DNA from: Halichoerus grypus
Lineage: Eukaryota; Chordata; Mammalia; Carnivora; Phocidae
Assembly (NCBI RefSeq): GCF_964656455.1
Contig: NC_135719.1
Location: 129,995,444 to 130,059,443 of the forward strand
Length of the DNA stretch: 64,000 nt
Direction: 5' to 3'
The stretch's first letter is position 1. Each line of letters starts with the position of its first letter. Position numbers and translations under genes: made by a program. Below the pieces are notes generated by a model. That model did no database searches, was not told the origin of the DNA, and saw only the letters and a program-made list of their open reading frames with translations. Shown here piece after piece: positions 45,882 through 57,544 of the stretch.

Positions 45882-46076
45882 GGAATTCTTAATCTCAGGA
45901 AACAAACTGAGTGTTGCTGGAATGGTGGGGGGTGGGAGGGATGGGGTAGCTGGGTAATGGACATTGGGGAGGGTATGTGCTACAGTGAGCGCTGTGAATT
46001 GTGTAAGACTGTTGAATCACAGACCTGTACCTCTGAAACAAATAATACATTATATGTTAAAAAAAAAAAAAAAAAG
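45882..46076 (+). mobile_element. L1 3' UTR and A tail of main element
   Basis: 'aacaaactgagtgttgctgg', 'ggtaatggacattggggagg', 'gtgtaagactgttgaatcac', 'ctgtacctctgaaacaaata' and 'atacattatatgtt' precede an A17 run. The same 3' UTR type occurs in the fragment at 59651-60027. Confidence 0.88.
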
Positions 46077-46337
46077 AAGATAGTAGGAAGGGAAAAATGA
46101 AGAGGGGGAAATAAGAGGGGGAGATGAACCATGAGAGACTATGGACTCTGAGAAACAAACTGAGGGTTTTAGAGGGGAGGGGTGTGGGGGGATGGGTTAG
46201 CCTGGTGATGGGGATTAAGGAGGGCACGTATTGAATGGAGCACTGGGTGTTATACACAAACAATGAATTATGGAACACTACATCAAAAACTAATGATGTA
46301 ATGTATGGTAATTAACATAATTAAAAAAAGAAAAAAA
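46077..46337 (+). mobile_element. second L1 3'-end module after the A tail
   Basis: 'ggaagggaaaaatgaagagg', 'accatgagagactatggactc', 'gaatggagcactgggtgtta' and 'actaatgatgtaatgtatgg', then an A-rich tail. Same family and nearly the same 5' cut point as 41081-41342. It lies inside the outer 23-bp TSD, so it either moved with the L1 (3' transduction) or inserted later in the A tail. Confidence 0.9.
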
Positions 46338-46362
46338 GACAAATATAAAAATAGGTGATATT

Positions 46363-47374
46363 AAACATTAGTGCATCTAATACTTTATCTTAGTTTTTCA
46401 CTCCCATCCCAAATATTACCAACTACTTTTAAAGACTTATGAACTATCTCTTTTTAGGTTCTGGGATATCTTCGCTGATTTATGCCCTAGAATATACAGA
46501 TTTAAAAAATCAAAATAACTCTTTGAAAAATGCCTGGCTCCATTGATTTTGTGGAGAGGCTCTTGCTTGGCTGAATTTAATTTAAATGTAGTCCTTTGTT
46601 ATTGCTTCAAGAGGACGACAGTCATTTCTAACAAGCACAAATTATTCAGAGCATGACCCTAAATGCTGTATTTCAAATAGCAAAAGAAAACAAGCTATCC
46701 TCTAACCTACTTCACATTGCAGGAAGAGAAGCTGTGTGAAAGAGAGCTGCAAAAGGGCAACCTGACCCAGAGAGATTTGCCCTCACCGGGGCCCTCCTCC
46801 CAGCTTTCGTGGGTCTCTGGATGGGCCAGTTGCACAAATACAAGAAGATCAGGCCAGCATCCTGGAAGGGGGGAGGGGGCTTGGTATCACCCTCCTTGGA
46901 TAGCTCTTTGCCAAGTTCTAGTTAACCCAGTTACAGTAAAGCCATTGTGGACTCTAGTGGAGCAAGCCTCAAATCTACATGGCATGCACGATTTTTTGAT
47001 GGCCATGGCCACAGCCAGTAACTGCAATTTAGTGGCTTACACATTGTCATGAAAGGGGGCGGGCAAAGGCTCAAGAGCAGTGGATTTTACGGCAATAGGA
47101 AATAGGACACATTTTGTGCAGTCGCCAACTCTTTTGCATTTCTGAGGATGAAATGCCCCCTAGATCAAAGTGACAAAGTAGTTAGGATATTCACGGGACA
47201 GAAGACAAAAGGAGTTCATTCACTGCCAAAAAACAGCCTTCTGTTAAGTATTTAGAAGTTTAATAACAGTACTTACATGAGAAGCAGAATGCAGGAGGGT
47301 AACTTGAAAGTGTGCACAGCTTAACAGAAACTGGTCATTCTTCAGGAGAGCAGACAAACGATGATTCACTTATT
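46363..47374. other. unassigned intergenic sequence
   Basis: 46700-47060 is GC-richer and holds a 111-codon plus-strand frame (46717-47052) of unknown character. No repeat is recognised. Confidence 0.5.
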
Positions 47375-47490
47375 CACTCATCACACATACATCGAGCACC
47401 TTCTATGTGGGGCACTGACCTGGGTATTATAAGGAGTATAAATATACACAACAAAAGCCTCTACCTTTAAGGAGCTTATAGACCTATAAA
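47375..47490 (-). mobile_element. L2 LINE 3' fragment
   Basis: 'catcgagcaccttctatgtggggcactgacctgggtattataagg' and 'ctttaaggagcttatagacc' match the antisense L2 3' end. Confidence 0.65.
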
Positions 47491-47697
47491 ATAATATATT
47501 ATTATATACTATAATATATTAATTACATATAATTAGCTTAATCATAAATGAAATTAAACCAATATATTATATATAATACATTGTATATTATATATTATAC
47601 ATATACATACATACATATCACATACATTACATATGTTATTATATATATATACACACACACATACATATATATGTGTACACACACACACACACACACC
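47490..47697. repeat. AT/AC-rich low-complexity tract
   Basis: Alternating TA runs pass into TATACA and (CA)n (47677-47696). Tyr/Ile/Thr/His-rich frames over it are artefacts. Confidence 0.95.
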
Positions 47698-48080
47698 CAA
47701 CTCGAGGTGTCAGGCCATCTGCACAGCACTTGCAAAGCGGATGGACAAAAACTAACCTTACAGTTTTAGCCCAACACCCTCTTCAAGGGGATAAAATGAT
47801 TGTAGTTAAAGAGGCAAGAAGAGAAATTATTTCTTTGGAGGGATTTGTTGGAATACCGTACATTTCCCTCTACATGTGCCCCCCACTCTATCAATGGAGA
47901 GGTTGGGGAGTACTTCCTCCTTAGTTGATACCAAATGAAAGACATATCAAAAGAACCACTTGTAGGGACTGGCCTGTTTCCCTTTAGAGTTTTGGGGTAC
48001 AGGGTCTAACGTAAGACATATATCTGAAAAAAATCTCCAGGCAAGAAGCTGCCTGAGGCGGCCTATAGTATGTGATTTAA
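47698..48080. other. unassigned intergenic sequence
   Basis: Nothing recognisable. Confidence 0.6.
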
Positions 48081-48093
48081 AAGCTGTATTGAG

Positions 48094-48282
48094 GGACGCC
48101 TGGGTGGCTCAGTTAAGCATCTGCCTCCAGCTCAGGTCATGATCTCCGGGTCCTTGGATTGAGCCCCATCAGGCTTCCTGCTCAGCAGGGAGGTGGCTTC
48201 TCTCTCTTTCTCTCTCTCTCCTTCCCCATCACTTGCTCTCTCTCATTCTCTCAAATAAACAAAATCTTAAAAAAAAAAAAGT
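48094..48282 (+). mobile_element. Can-SINE
   Basis: 'gacgcctgggtggctcag' head with a short deletion before 'ttaagcatctgcc'. TSD 'aagctg(t/c)attgag' at 48081-48093 and 48283-48295 (one mismatch). Confidence 0.96.
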
Positions 48283-48295
48283 AAGCTGCATTGAG

Positions 48296-49440
48296 AGCAA
48301 ATTGTGCTTCCCCTAATAGCAGAGACAAGGATGCATAATGTTTTCTAAGTACTGCATGTGGTCCACAGCACGTGGGAAACAGCTGCCCTAGAGCAGTTAA
48401 GGTTCTTTACCTAAGAAGGCTGCCCAGAGGGACAATGGGTTTAAAGAAATGAAGGAGGATTAAGGGAGTAGAAAATGAAGTTGCCTTCTGCCTGCATCTG
48501 ATGGAGATCAGCAGTTATATTACATTAAGGTAGAAAGTCTAAATCTCATTAAGATACTTGAAGATACAGTGTTATGGGGGAAAATTTTAAGTCACCTGAC
48601 TTGTGTCACTGAATAAAGGCTGGATCTAAAAAGGTTGTATCGATAAACCTAAGTGGTCAAAAGTGAAATTTTAAGTTATTACCCAGATATTTAGCTTGCG
48701 TTACTCCAAGTTTTTACAAACATACAGAGTTTGGAAGTTTGGGAAACTACACTCTTTATCTACATGCCTAATAGATAGGATACAAATAAAAAATGTAGAC
48801 TCAGACTCAGTCTAAATATATTTGGTCCCTTGGCATAAAAGGCCCTTAGAGAAATGCCTTGTAAGAGTGAATCAAATAGATAATTTTGGAGGGTTTACAC
48901 ACTCTTTCCTGGAGGAGTTGAGATGGGGTTGAAATACGAGAGAGACAAAGATAGTTTTTCCAGGCTCATCCCTGCTCCTTAGTACAGGGAGATTAGGACA
49001 TTCAGAAAGCAAAGGACAAACCCTGCCTCCATACCCCAGCTTCCCTCCTTTTTTACCCTGTTAGAAAGTCCCCCCCACCCACTGCCTTGCTTCTCAACCC
49101 CCTTGACTGCTTAGCCAAATAGGTCATGCCTAGGAGTTCTTTCAAGGCTGAAGCCATGGTTTGCTGCATGCTGAGACAGCTAAAGTCTAAGCCAGAGGTC
49201 ATGTGGTCTACACACCTCTGTTCTGAGGTTTAGAGAAGTGGCCCACTAATCAGGTTGGTGGCAGTGACAGAAGGAGAATCTGATCTACTGCTTCTTTAAT
49301 AAGGCTATTTTGACTACACTACACTGTAGGAAGGAGTATGGGGTCACATGCACAGACACACCCCATTGCCCCGCCCCATTCTACATCGTAGTTTGGGGCC
49401 ATGATTTCAAGCAATTTTATTTGGTATTAGGCAGCAACCA
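48296..49440. other. unassigned intergenic sequence
   Basis: No recognised repeat, RNA or gene. Confidence 0.6.
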
Positions 49441-49545
49441 AAAAAGAAGGAGAAGGAGGAGGGAGAGGGAGAGAGAGAGGGGAGGGAGAGGGAGAAAGAG
49501 GAGAAAGAGGAGAAGGAGTAGTAGTAGTAGTTGTAGTAGTAATTT
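49441..49545 (+). repeat. (GGA)n/(GAGA)n purine tract and (AGT)n
   Basis: A pure A/G run 'aaagaaggagaaggaggagg...gagaaggag' passes into 'tagtagtagtagttgtagtag'. An Arg/Glu/Ser-rich frame across it is an artefact. Confidence 0.95.
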
Positions 49546-50821
49546 GGAAAAGTCAAAGAAATTTACAGAACCACTTTATATACTATGAAGGTGTACCATG
49601 TGCTCTGAGTCAAACAACCAGTTAAACTGGGAATGTTATGAATTCCATTAATGCTCATGTCATCTCTGCCTAGAAAAATCATGAGATTAAGTAACTTCTG
49701 AAAGAACATTTCTCTAATTTCCAATCATCTGCAATTCTCAGTGTACAAACATATAAATCTCATGTGGTTGTTGTCCAGTCTAGACAGAGGTTTCAGGCAA
49801 AGGGCCCTGGGGTTGTCTGTAGAGCCTGTGACAGAATTAATTTTGTTTTCTGCAGGGGTCCTGTTCCTGTGATGGTGCATGGGCCCACGTCTTTCTAGGA
49901 ACCATTCCTAGATAAGAGTCGATTTCAGCCAGTCTTCACTCCACAGTGTTCCAGCCTCATACTAGTGCCTGCAGGCCTTCACAGAGGGTCCTTGCTCTAA
50001 AAGCAAAAAGCTGAACAGAACTGGCTGCTAAGAGTCTCCTACATTTGGAGGCGCATTCCTTGATTTGATCATGGAGATAAAACCAAATAGCTCAAACAAA
50101 ACACCTAGATCTCCTGCATCAACTGTTCTTTCAATGGCAAAAAAGCAATTTTTTCCATAACATGAATAATAAAAAATATGTACTAATGGGATTTACGCAA
50201 TACTGGAAAGAAGGATTATGAATGGGTAATCAAAATTTCAGGTGATTTACAGATTTCAACCAGTTCAGCCCCAGGGTATGATTATCTCATTAGTCCTGTG
50301 CACTCAGAATAAATATAGAATAGGTTGGGTGTGACCAGTGAACAACACATTTTGCCAAAAACTTGAAAAGAACAAACTGCGGATTCAGTTGGGTATGTAC
50401 CAAGTATTACCTAAGTGGATTTCATGCTTATGAAAGGTGAGCAGCACCTGGCAGAGCACGATCTCCATGTTCAGAGCCATTCACACATCTGCCACATGGC
50501 CAGACTCCCAAACAAACTACATTGTCTCACAACCATCCTGGGCCACCCCTCCTCAGAGTACTCCGTGTTCTTTCTCTACCACACTGAAACTATTGACCTA
50601 CCTCTCCCTCAGGCCCTCTCTGTGGCTTGCTCCTCCAGCTGTCCCTGGAAATGAATTTATTCTCATCCACCCTTATTCCTGGGAGGCACATGAGAATGCC
50701 TCTGGAAGTGTAAACCTACTGCCTTGTCTTCAATTAGATTCTACCCTGGAAGAGTTCTCCTGAAGAGAGCAAGCTGGGAAGCGCACAGGTGACCAGTACC
50801 GACGTCAGAAGAACAGTTTCA
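49546..50821. other. unassigned intergenic sequence
   Basis: No repeat recognised. Overlapping frames at 50415-50763 (79 and 108 codons) lack a domain or coding evidence. Confidence 0.55.
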
Positions 50822-51030
50822 TCAATAATGGCTAACGTCAAATGAACCCCTGCTATGTGCCAGGCACTATTCTAAGAGCTTTATCTGTATTAACTCACCT
50901 AATTCTCTCAACAATTTCATGAGATAGGTGCTCCTAGAATCCCCAATTACAGAGTAGGAAATAGAAGTGCAGAGACATAAAGTCAATTGTTCAAGCTTAG
51001 AATGTTGGAACCAGACAGTCCTGCTCAATC
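50822..51030 (-). mobile_element. MIR SINE
   Basis: 'tgctatgtgccaggcactattctaagagctttatctgtattaactcacctaattctc', 'atgagataggtgctcc' and 'aatagaagtgcagagacataaagtcaattg' match antisense MIR closely. Confidence 0.9.
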
Positions 51031-51044
51031 ATAATACAATTAAT

Positions 51045-51240
51045 TGGACACTTAGTTGGTTTCATTAGTGTTAGTCATGTGCCAGGTACTGTGCTCTAGG
51101 AGTTATATGGATTATTTCAATGAATCCCTACAACAACCTCATGAAGTAGGTACTAATATGATGCCTGCTTATACATTGGCCTTATTTTACGTCCAAAGTT
51201 CAGAAATGTTAAGCAATGGATGGAAACGAAGGTTTGAATA
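51045..51240 (-). mobile_element. MIR SINE
   Basis: A second antisense MIR directly after the first: 'agtcatgtgccaggtactgtgctctagg', 'cctacaacaacctcatgaagtaggtact' and 'gttcagaaatgttaagcaatgg'. Confidence 0.85.
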
Positions 51241-51962
51241 AAGAAAGATTTGTTGTTGTTGTTGTTCTTTTTCTCCTCACTATTGCCTTTATAAAGTTAT
51301 ATCCAGCTAGAGAAAGTGGGTGGGATGCTTAAGAAGACATGGAGTGCCCTACTATTGAAGACAGTCAAGGAGGGGGCAGACATTTACTCAAATGGGGTAG
51401 CCTTTTAAAGTCCTTTCTGTATTCCCCTGTACCTAGGGATATATGTTTATATTCATTCACATTGTTTTCATGTCTTTCTTGTATTCTTTTCCTCTCTGGT
51501 TTCTATTTACTTACCTTGAGGTTGCAAACTACCTTTCCTTTTTCATTTTAATTTTCTCACAACATCTGGGCCCCATCTTCAATAATTCTTGCTGCTGGAG
51601 CAGCTAAGAAATTTGGGATTATGGAAGGCCCTGAAAAACAAGTCTGAATTGTCTTCTTACAAAACAGACATCTCCTTGCGCAGTGTTTGTGCTGAGAGCG
51701 GGGATCACATTGTTCAGACTTGTAATGGACTGGGTGCTCCGAAGACGGCAGCACCACCACACCCAAGCATTACCTCAGGGATGTTTTCTTTCTCTTCAGA
51801 TCTGGGTCTACAGGGTGATGTTAGGTTCCGGTACACTTGGAACTTTGTGATCAGTCACAGATTAGGAATCAAGTGATCCACAGTGATGAAAAGTCCATAG
51901 GTTCTGAATCCATTATTGTAGTGGAGTCAGTTTCTCCAAGGAGGAGGATGTCATAACAAGTA
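51241..51962. other. unassigned intergenic sequence
   Basis: A short (TTG)n run lies near 51252. Frames at 51557-51876 on both strands are of chance size. Confidence 0.55.
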
Positions 51963-52230
51963 TAATAATAATTATTACTTAATATTTACTAAGCACTTAC
52001 TCTATGCTACTCTACTGACCTCTTTACATTTATAATCTCATTTAATCCTCACACACAAAAGAAAATTAAGATATGAATTAAGATCCATCACCTGGTTACA
52101 AGTAAGAAAACAGAGGCTTTTGAAAATCAAAATCAAATAGCTAACTCAGGGTCACACGGTTATGAGAAGTGAAAATAGGATTTAAAAACAACCACTGGGC
52201 TCTAGAAAGCCTGCGTTCTTCACCACTACC
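51963..52230 (-). mobile_element. MIR SINE
   Basis: 'aatatttactaagcacttactctatg', 'tttacatttataatctcatttaatcctcac', 'caggttacaagtaagaaaacagaggc'-like text and 'agctaactcagggtcacacgg' match antisense MIR. Confidence 0.88.
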
Positions 52231-52617
52231 CAACATGGCCTCTCACCTTCCCAATATAATCTATCAACACAGCATCACAAAGTTGTGCTGAAACAAGAGC
52301 TTTTATGGATGCTGCTTACTAGAACTTCTGTGAGGGCCTTCTGTGTGGAGATAAGTTCTCACCTGAAGTAAACTCCTGCCATCTTGACTCTAAATTCAAA
52401 ATGGCCTTCACTCAACTAGACATTTACTGGGTATGTTCTCACTGTACTTCCAAATATCAACAAATCCATACACTATGGATTTAAATTCACAGAATAGGGA
52501 TTAAAACCTATCTTTAGTAGGAACTTCCTCTCTCCTTATATGCTTGTTTATTGGTGTACAACCATCCTCAGAATTATAGTTTGAAGAACTGGAGGCAGGA
52601 TTGTGTATGTACTACAC
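52231..52617. other. unassigned intergenic sequence
   Basis: Nothing recognisable. Confidence 0.6.
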
Positions 52618-52632
52618 GGACCCCACTTTAGA

Positions 52633-52829
52633 GGCACCTGGGTAGCTCGAGTTACTCTTGATCTTGGCTCAGGTCATGATCTCAGGGTCATGAGATGGAG
52701 GCCCATGTGGGGCTCCTTGCTCAGTGGCAAGTTGGCTCCTCTCTCTCTCCCTCTACCCCTCCCCACTGCTTGTGCACTGGTTCTCTCTCTCGAACTCTCT
52801 CTAAAATAAATAAATCTTAAAAAAAAAAA
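52633..52829 (+). mobile_element. Can-SINE, diverged
   Basis: 'ggcacctgggtagctcgagt' head, 'tcttggctcaggtcatgatc', CT-rich middle, AAATAAATCTTAAAA tail. A perfect 15-bp TSD 'ggaccccactttaga' lies at 52618-52632 and 52830-52844. Confidence 0.97.
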
Positions 52830-53125
52830 GGACCCCACTTTAGAATACACAAATTCTTTTCTGTTTCAGTTACTGTTTGGTAGAGGGGATTTGATTTCAC
52901 TTTTTGCCATTGAGGATTATCTTTTTAAGGTATTTAGCTTTGAAAATGGCAATTTTTTAAAAATTTTGGCCACTTGTTTCTGATAAAATAGTTTTAGGGC
53001 ATATTTTGTGGCACAGACAGCCTAAAACCATGGACATAAAGGAAAATTTTAAATATTTCATATAAAATGACATGGAAAAATCAGATGGAAGTTTAAACTA
53101 AATACATAAAACTTTAAGACTATGG

Positions 53126-53451
53126 AGACATGGCATCAGGGAAATACAAATCAAAACCATAATGAGATATCACCTCACACCAGTCAGAATGGCTAAAATT
53201 AACAAGTCAGGAAACAACAAATATTGGCGAAGATGCAGAGAAAGCGGAACCCTCTTACACTACCGGTAGGACTGCTACCCTATGACCCAGCAATTGCACT
53301 ACTAGGTATTTACCCAAAAGATACATATGTAGTCATCCAAAGGGGCACCTGCACCCCAATGTTCATAGTAGCAATATTCACAATAGTCAAACTATGGAAA
53401 GAGCCCAGATGTCCATCGACAGATGAATGGATAAAGAAGATGTGGTATAGG

Positions 53452-53489
<38 letters not shown>

Positions 53490-53917
53490 GGAATATTACT
53501 CAGTCACCAAAAAAATGAAATCTTACCATTTGCAATGATGTGGATGGAACTAGAGAATATAATGCTAAGTGAAATAAGTCAATCAGAGAAAGACAATTAT
53601 CATATGATTTCACTCATATGTGGAATTTAAGAAATAAAACAAAGGATCATAGAGGGAGGGAGAGAAAAATAAAATAAGATGTAATCAGAGAGGGAGACAA
53701 ACCAGACTCTTATCTCTAGGAAACAAACTGAGGATTGCTGGAGGGGAGGTGGGTGGGGGAATGCGGTAAATGGGTGAAGGGCATTAAGGAGGGCACGTGA
53801 TGCGATGAGTAATGGGTGTTATATGCAAGTGATGAAAAACACTGAACTCTACCTCTGAAACTAATAATACACTATATGTTAATTAATTGAATTTAAATAA
53901 AATTTAAAAATAAAAAA
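53126..53917 (+). mobile_element. L1 3' fragment (ORF2 end and 3' UTR)
   Basis: It starts in the ORF2 C-terminal region ('gcatcagggaaatacaaatc', 'atgagatatcacctcacacc') and ends 'aaataatacactatatgtta' plus an A-rich tail. TSD aagactatgg at 53116-53125 and 53918-53927. About 75 bp of the Cys-rich region is missing at about 53265-53275, and a (CA)n run (53454-53487) has expanded inside it. Confidence 0.93.
53454..53487 (+). repeat. (CA)n microsatellite
   Basis: About 17 CA units inside the L1 fragment, where related L1s read 'tatatacacaatgg'. Confidence 0.97.
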
Positions 53918-53927
53918 AAGACTATGG

Positions 53928-55139
53928 GGCCAGATGTAGGTAAGCTATATTGAATCCAGACTCTAGATTGTCTTGAAATAACAATATTATAGAAGGTTTA
54001 CTATAAAACTTCCTTAGAAATGAGCTGTCCCAGTACCCTCACCTCTAGGTGAGGAAAGATAAGGCCCATTGTGTTAAGGTGCCTCATCCGGGATGACATA
54101 GGTAGTCAGGCACTGAAACAGGGCCACAGTGTGCAATCCCTTCTCAGGCTTGTCACTTGGCCCCGTTCACCAAGAGATCCATACTCAACTTCCACCTGTG
54201 CCACTAACTCCCTGCGGACAAACCATTTACCATGGTGCTGGCCCCTTGCTGTAACTTGGTCATCTCTCCCTCTATCTCTCTTTCTCTTATTCTTCCCCTC
54301 CTTCCTTCTCTCCCCCCCCTTCCCTCTTTCACCCTCTTCTCCTTCTTTCTCTCTCATCGATCCCAAAACAAAAGCAATGACTGTACCCTAGAGCCCAGGC
54401 AGCATCAACAGGGACAACGGATTCTCTGAATTTTACAATTTCGGAAGCCCTTGTATCTCAAGCAGTTACTTTTTTAAGGACCTGGAAGCTACAAGCAAGT
54501 GATGTAACATGTTCTCTTGATAACAAGCCAAAGGCAAGATTACATATTGGTCTTTCTCATGGACATTCAGCCAGAAGTCAAACATTACCTTCCCCCTTTA
54601 CTATGGTGAAGTAAAATATTTGTGTCAGATGGTTCCAGTGTATTTCATCAGCCTAGTTTTCCCTTGATAGGAACTCTTCTGTCAGAACAGATCAATGGTG
54701 TTCATCAACCGATGTCAGGGTTCTAAGTAGCCAACACCAAATGCTGTTCTAGAAGCTTCCCTTGCCTTCTTCACACACTGAGGGGAGCAGAGGGGACTGC
54801 TCTGCAAATGCCAGCAAAGAGGAAAGGAGTGTTTGTGCCTTCTGCAGACGTCAGAAATCTTCTCGGACTGTCTCACACAGTGTACCTAACTGCCACTGGA
54901 GATGGCCCACAGAGAGGGGCCAGCTGGCAACTCACCTGCTGGCTGGCTCTCTGAGACAGGTTCAACTCATTAAATCAAAGTTAATAGCCAAGCCAAGATT
55001 ATCCTGACCCTGCATCGGAAAAGGCTGAAACCCTGCCACTGAAAGGAGGTGGCAGGGAACATGGGGAGGTTGTTCTGGGTGCAGAGTTTCTGGCTGAGCA
55101 ACTGCATCTTTTGTTCAATAGCTACATCTTCCTGGATCA
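53928..55139. other. unassigned intergenic sequence
   Basis: 54020-54130 recalls a degraded antisense MIR ('ctaggtgaggaaagataaggccc', 'gacataggtagtcagg') but is weak. A polypyrimidine tract lies at about 54265-54357. No gene is recognised. Confidence 0.45.
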
Positions 55140-55582
55140 TGTTATGGTTGAATTCTATCCATCTGAAAACGGTATGTTGAAATTCTAACCCCAAATACCT
55201 CAGAAAGTGATCTTATTTGGAAATAGGGTTGTTGCAGATGTTATTAGTTCAGATGAGGTCATCCTGGAGTGGGGCAGGCCCCAATCCAAGAGGACTGGTG
55301 TCCTTATAAGAAGACACAGCTTCACAGAGAGAACACCATGTGAACATGAAGGCAGAGCTCAAGGAGATGCTTCTACAAGCCACGGGATGCCAGTGATTGC
55401 CAAGAACCACCAGAAACTAGGAGAGAGTCATGGAACAGATTTCCCCTCATAGTCCTCTGACGTAACCAACCCTGCAACACCTTGATCTCAAACTGCAAGC
55501 CTCCAAAACTGTGGGACAATAAATTTTATCACACACGGTCCGTGAGAGTTGTTATGATAACCCTAGAAAAGCTACTACAGAC
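55140..55582 (+). mobile_element. solo LTR, ERVL-MaLR MLT1
   Basis: It starts 'tgttatggttgaattctatc'. Inside are 'atcttatttggaaatagggt', 'tgtccttataagaagacac', 'gattgccaagaaccaccag' and 'ccttgatctcaaactgcaagcc', and it ends 'aaaagctactacag'. Full-length solo LTR. Confidence 0.9.
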
Positions 55583-55934
55583 CATACTTCCAAAGTTGTG
55601 AGAAACTTAATGTATAAAGCTCTAACAATCTCTCTATTCCAGTAACAAGTTACTAGACTAGAAGAAGTTGTGTATAATTCATCATAGTTAGTATTTCTCC
55701 TTATTGGGTGATACATTGTTCATCAATTTCCACCCAACACATACCATCCTTTGAAGGTCTCAAAATACACTGAAACAACAAACAAAAAAACAAACTCATC
55801 AATGAAACGTAGATCTTTCTGCATAATCCTTTCCAAAGCAGAATAGCATTCCCAAAGGGGACTTAAGATCAGCTAAGGACTTCCCATGATTCAACTGGTA
55901 CACTTGAGATGTATATTCTTTTCTTCCCTACAAG
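55583..55934. other. unassigned intergenic sequence
   Basis: Nothing recognisable. Confidence 0.6.
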
Positions 55935-56140
55935 TATTACTGTGGGGCTGCTCTATGCCAGGCACTCTGATAAGCAGTTGAGAGCAAATAGTCTCAACAG
56001 CAAAACAGGTAGCTGTTGTCTTCACAGTGGCCCATGTCCAGTGAGGAAGATAGATTTTGATCAAATAGTCACTCAAATATATAGAACTATTAACTGTGAC
56101 AGGTGCAATGACAGGAAAGTATCGCCACATTCTGTAGGCA
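55935..56140 (-). mobile_element. L2 LINE 3' fragment
   Basis: 'gctctatgccaggcactctg', 'gtggcccatgtccagtgaggaagatagattttgatc' and 'gtgacaggtgcaatgacagg' match antisense L2. Confidence 0.6.
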
Positions 56141-57536
56141 GTGACTTTCCCTATGGACCTGTGGACAGGCAGAGCTGGGCTTACGACTCTGCATTCTACG
56201 TGATGGTTGCAATACTATGAGTTTTCTTCCATCAAAAGAGAATGCTGAATTTTACATTCAGGGGACCAAACCATCTGCCAAAAATAATCATCTTCATAAA
56301 ACATGGGCCCAAAAAGAAGGAGGGGATAGGTGTTGAAATGGGTAAAGAGAAGCAAAGAGGCAAATGAGACCCGGAGAGAGTTAAAGAAATAGTAAACTCA
56401 AGAGAAGATGCTGACATTGAGTCCCCCTCCCCGGCCCAGGATTCAAGAATAAGCGAGTGAAGATATATGCCCGGTGCTGTGAGCGTGGCAGTGGTAAATG
56501 GCATGTAGTTGGGCATGAGATTGTGTGCACTTGAAAGGTTGTTACCTGAAATAAAAGCCTACCTTTATTTGCAGCTCTGTCCTTTTAAACTGGAACATCA
56601 CTGTTCAGCATGTTCCTTGCTCTGTGCAATTGTGAGCCCTTTAGCCCACTGCCAAATGACGTAGCTGGTCACCAAAGCTGCTGAATGCTGCTGAAAACAG
56701 GGAAGAAATCCATTGAACTAGTCCTGAACATTGCAAAAGCGGCTGCCTCTCTCAATTACTTTGTCAAGTCCCATTATAATTGTGGCTCTGATCACATGCA
56801 AGTTTCTCCCATGGATGGGGATAGAGCCAGGATCCTTGAAGTATTGACGTGCACCACCCACCCCCATCAGGCCACTGTGGACAGGTCTGCTCTGCTGCAT
56901 CGCTTGCCCTTGGTAGAATTTGACAAGACACATTGCTTCCTTGACATCTATATTACCCTTAGCAAGGGTTATTGCCTGTTGGTAGTGACCAACTGCCATG
57001 ATCTACTTTGAGATCTCCCAAACAACTTATGCATAACTGATTTAAAAAATACTTTGAAAACAACAAATGCATCACTGTATGAAAACATAAACCCATCTGT
57101 TTTCCAAAATATTTATTTAGGGAACACCTCTGCTGATTGATAGCTGGAGCCTGGGTTGATGAGCAAACAATATCACTGCGGCAAAGAACTCCATCATGAA
57201 ACAGAAATAAGCTTGCATCACAGCACAGAATTTTACTATGACCCTTGCTTTGTCCTTGTCTGCTTGAGTTACATAATTCAGGAGCTGTACTGTAATAGTT
57301 GGAGACGTCCAACCATTCCTAGGTAACTAGTTGCAACACTAGAATGCCCAGATGAACAACGGGAGATGAAAACTATGTATTTTGAATGCTATTACATCAG
57401 ATGGTAAGGTACATTTAGTATCATATTTGAAAATGAGTGGGGGAAAAAAATGGTCCAAAAGAAGAAAAAGAGTGAGAAATATATGACCTGCAAACAAAAC
57501 AAAGGTGGAATGTTCTGGGAATGGGCACTGGTGGCT
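56141..57536. other. unassigned, possibly conserved non-coding DNA
   Basis: About 1.4 kb without any repeat signature, compositionally mixed between 56500 and 57310. Overlapping frames on opposite strands (56685-57011 plus, 108 codons; 56718-56999 minus, 93; 56959-57312 minus, 117) have no known domain. Confidence 0.5.
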
Positions 57537-57544
57537 AGTTAGTG

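Larger units (their letters stand above)
39316..46339 (+). mobile_element. full-length carnivore L1, defective
   Basis: 7,024 bp of LINE-1 flanked by a perfect 23-bp TSD at 39293-39315 and 46340-46362, beginning 'ggaggaggagcaagatggcg', the carnivore L1 5' end. It has a 5' UTR, ORF1, ORF2, 3' UTR and A tail, plus two extra L1 3'-end modules: one inside ORF1 (41081-41342) and one after the first A tail (46077-46337). Stops and frameshifts in both ORFs make it unable to move on its own. Confidence 0.95.

Noticed and set aside
49310..49588. Arg/Glu/Ser-rich nuclear-protein-like frame
   Set aside because: Produced by the GGA/AGT low-complexity tract.
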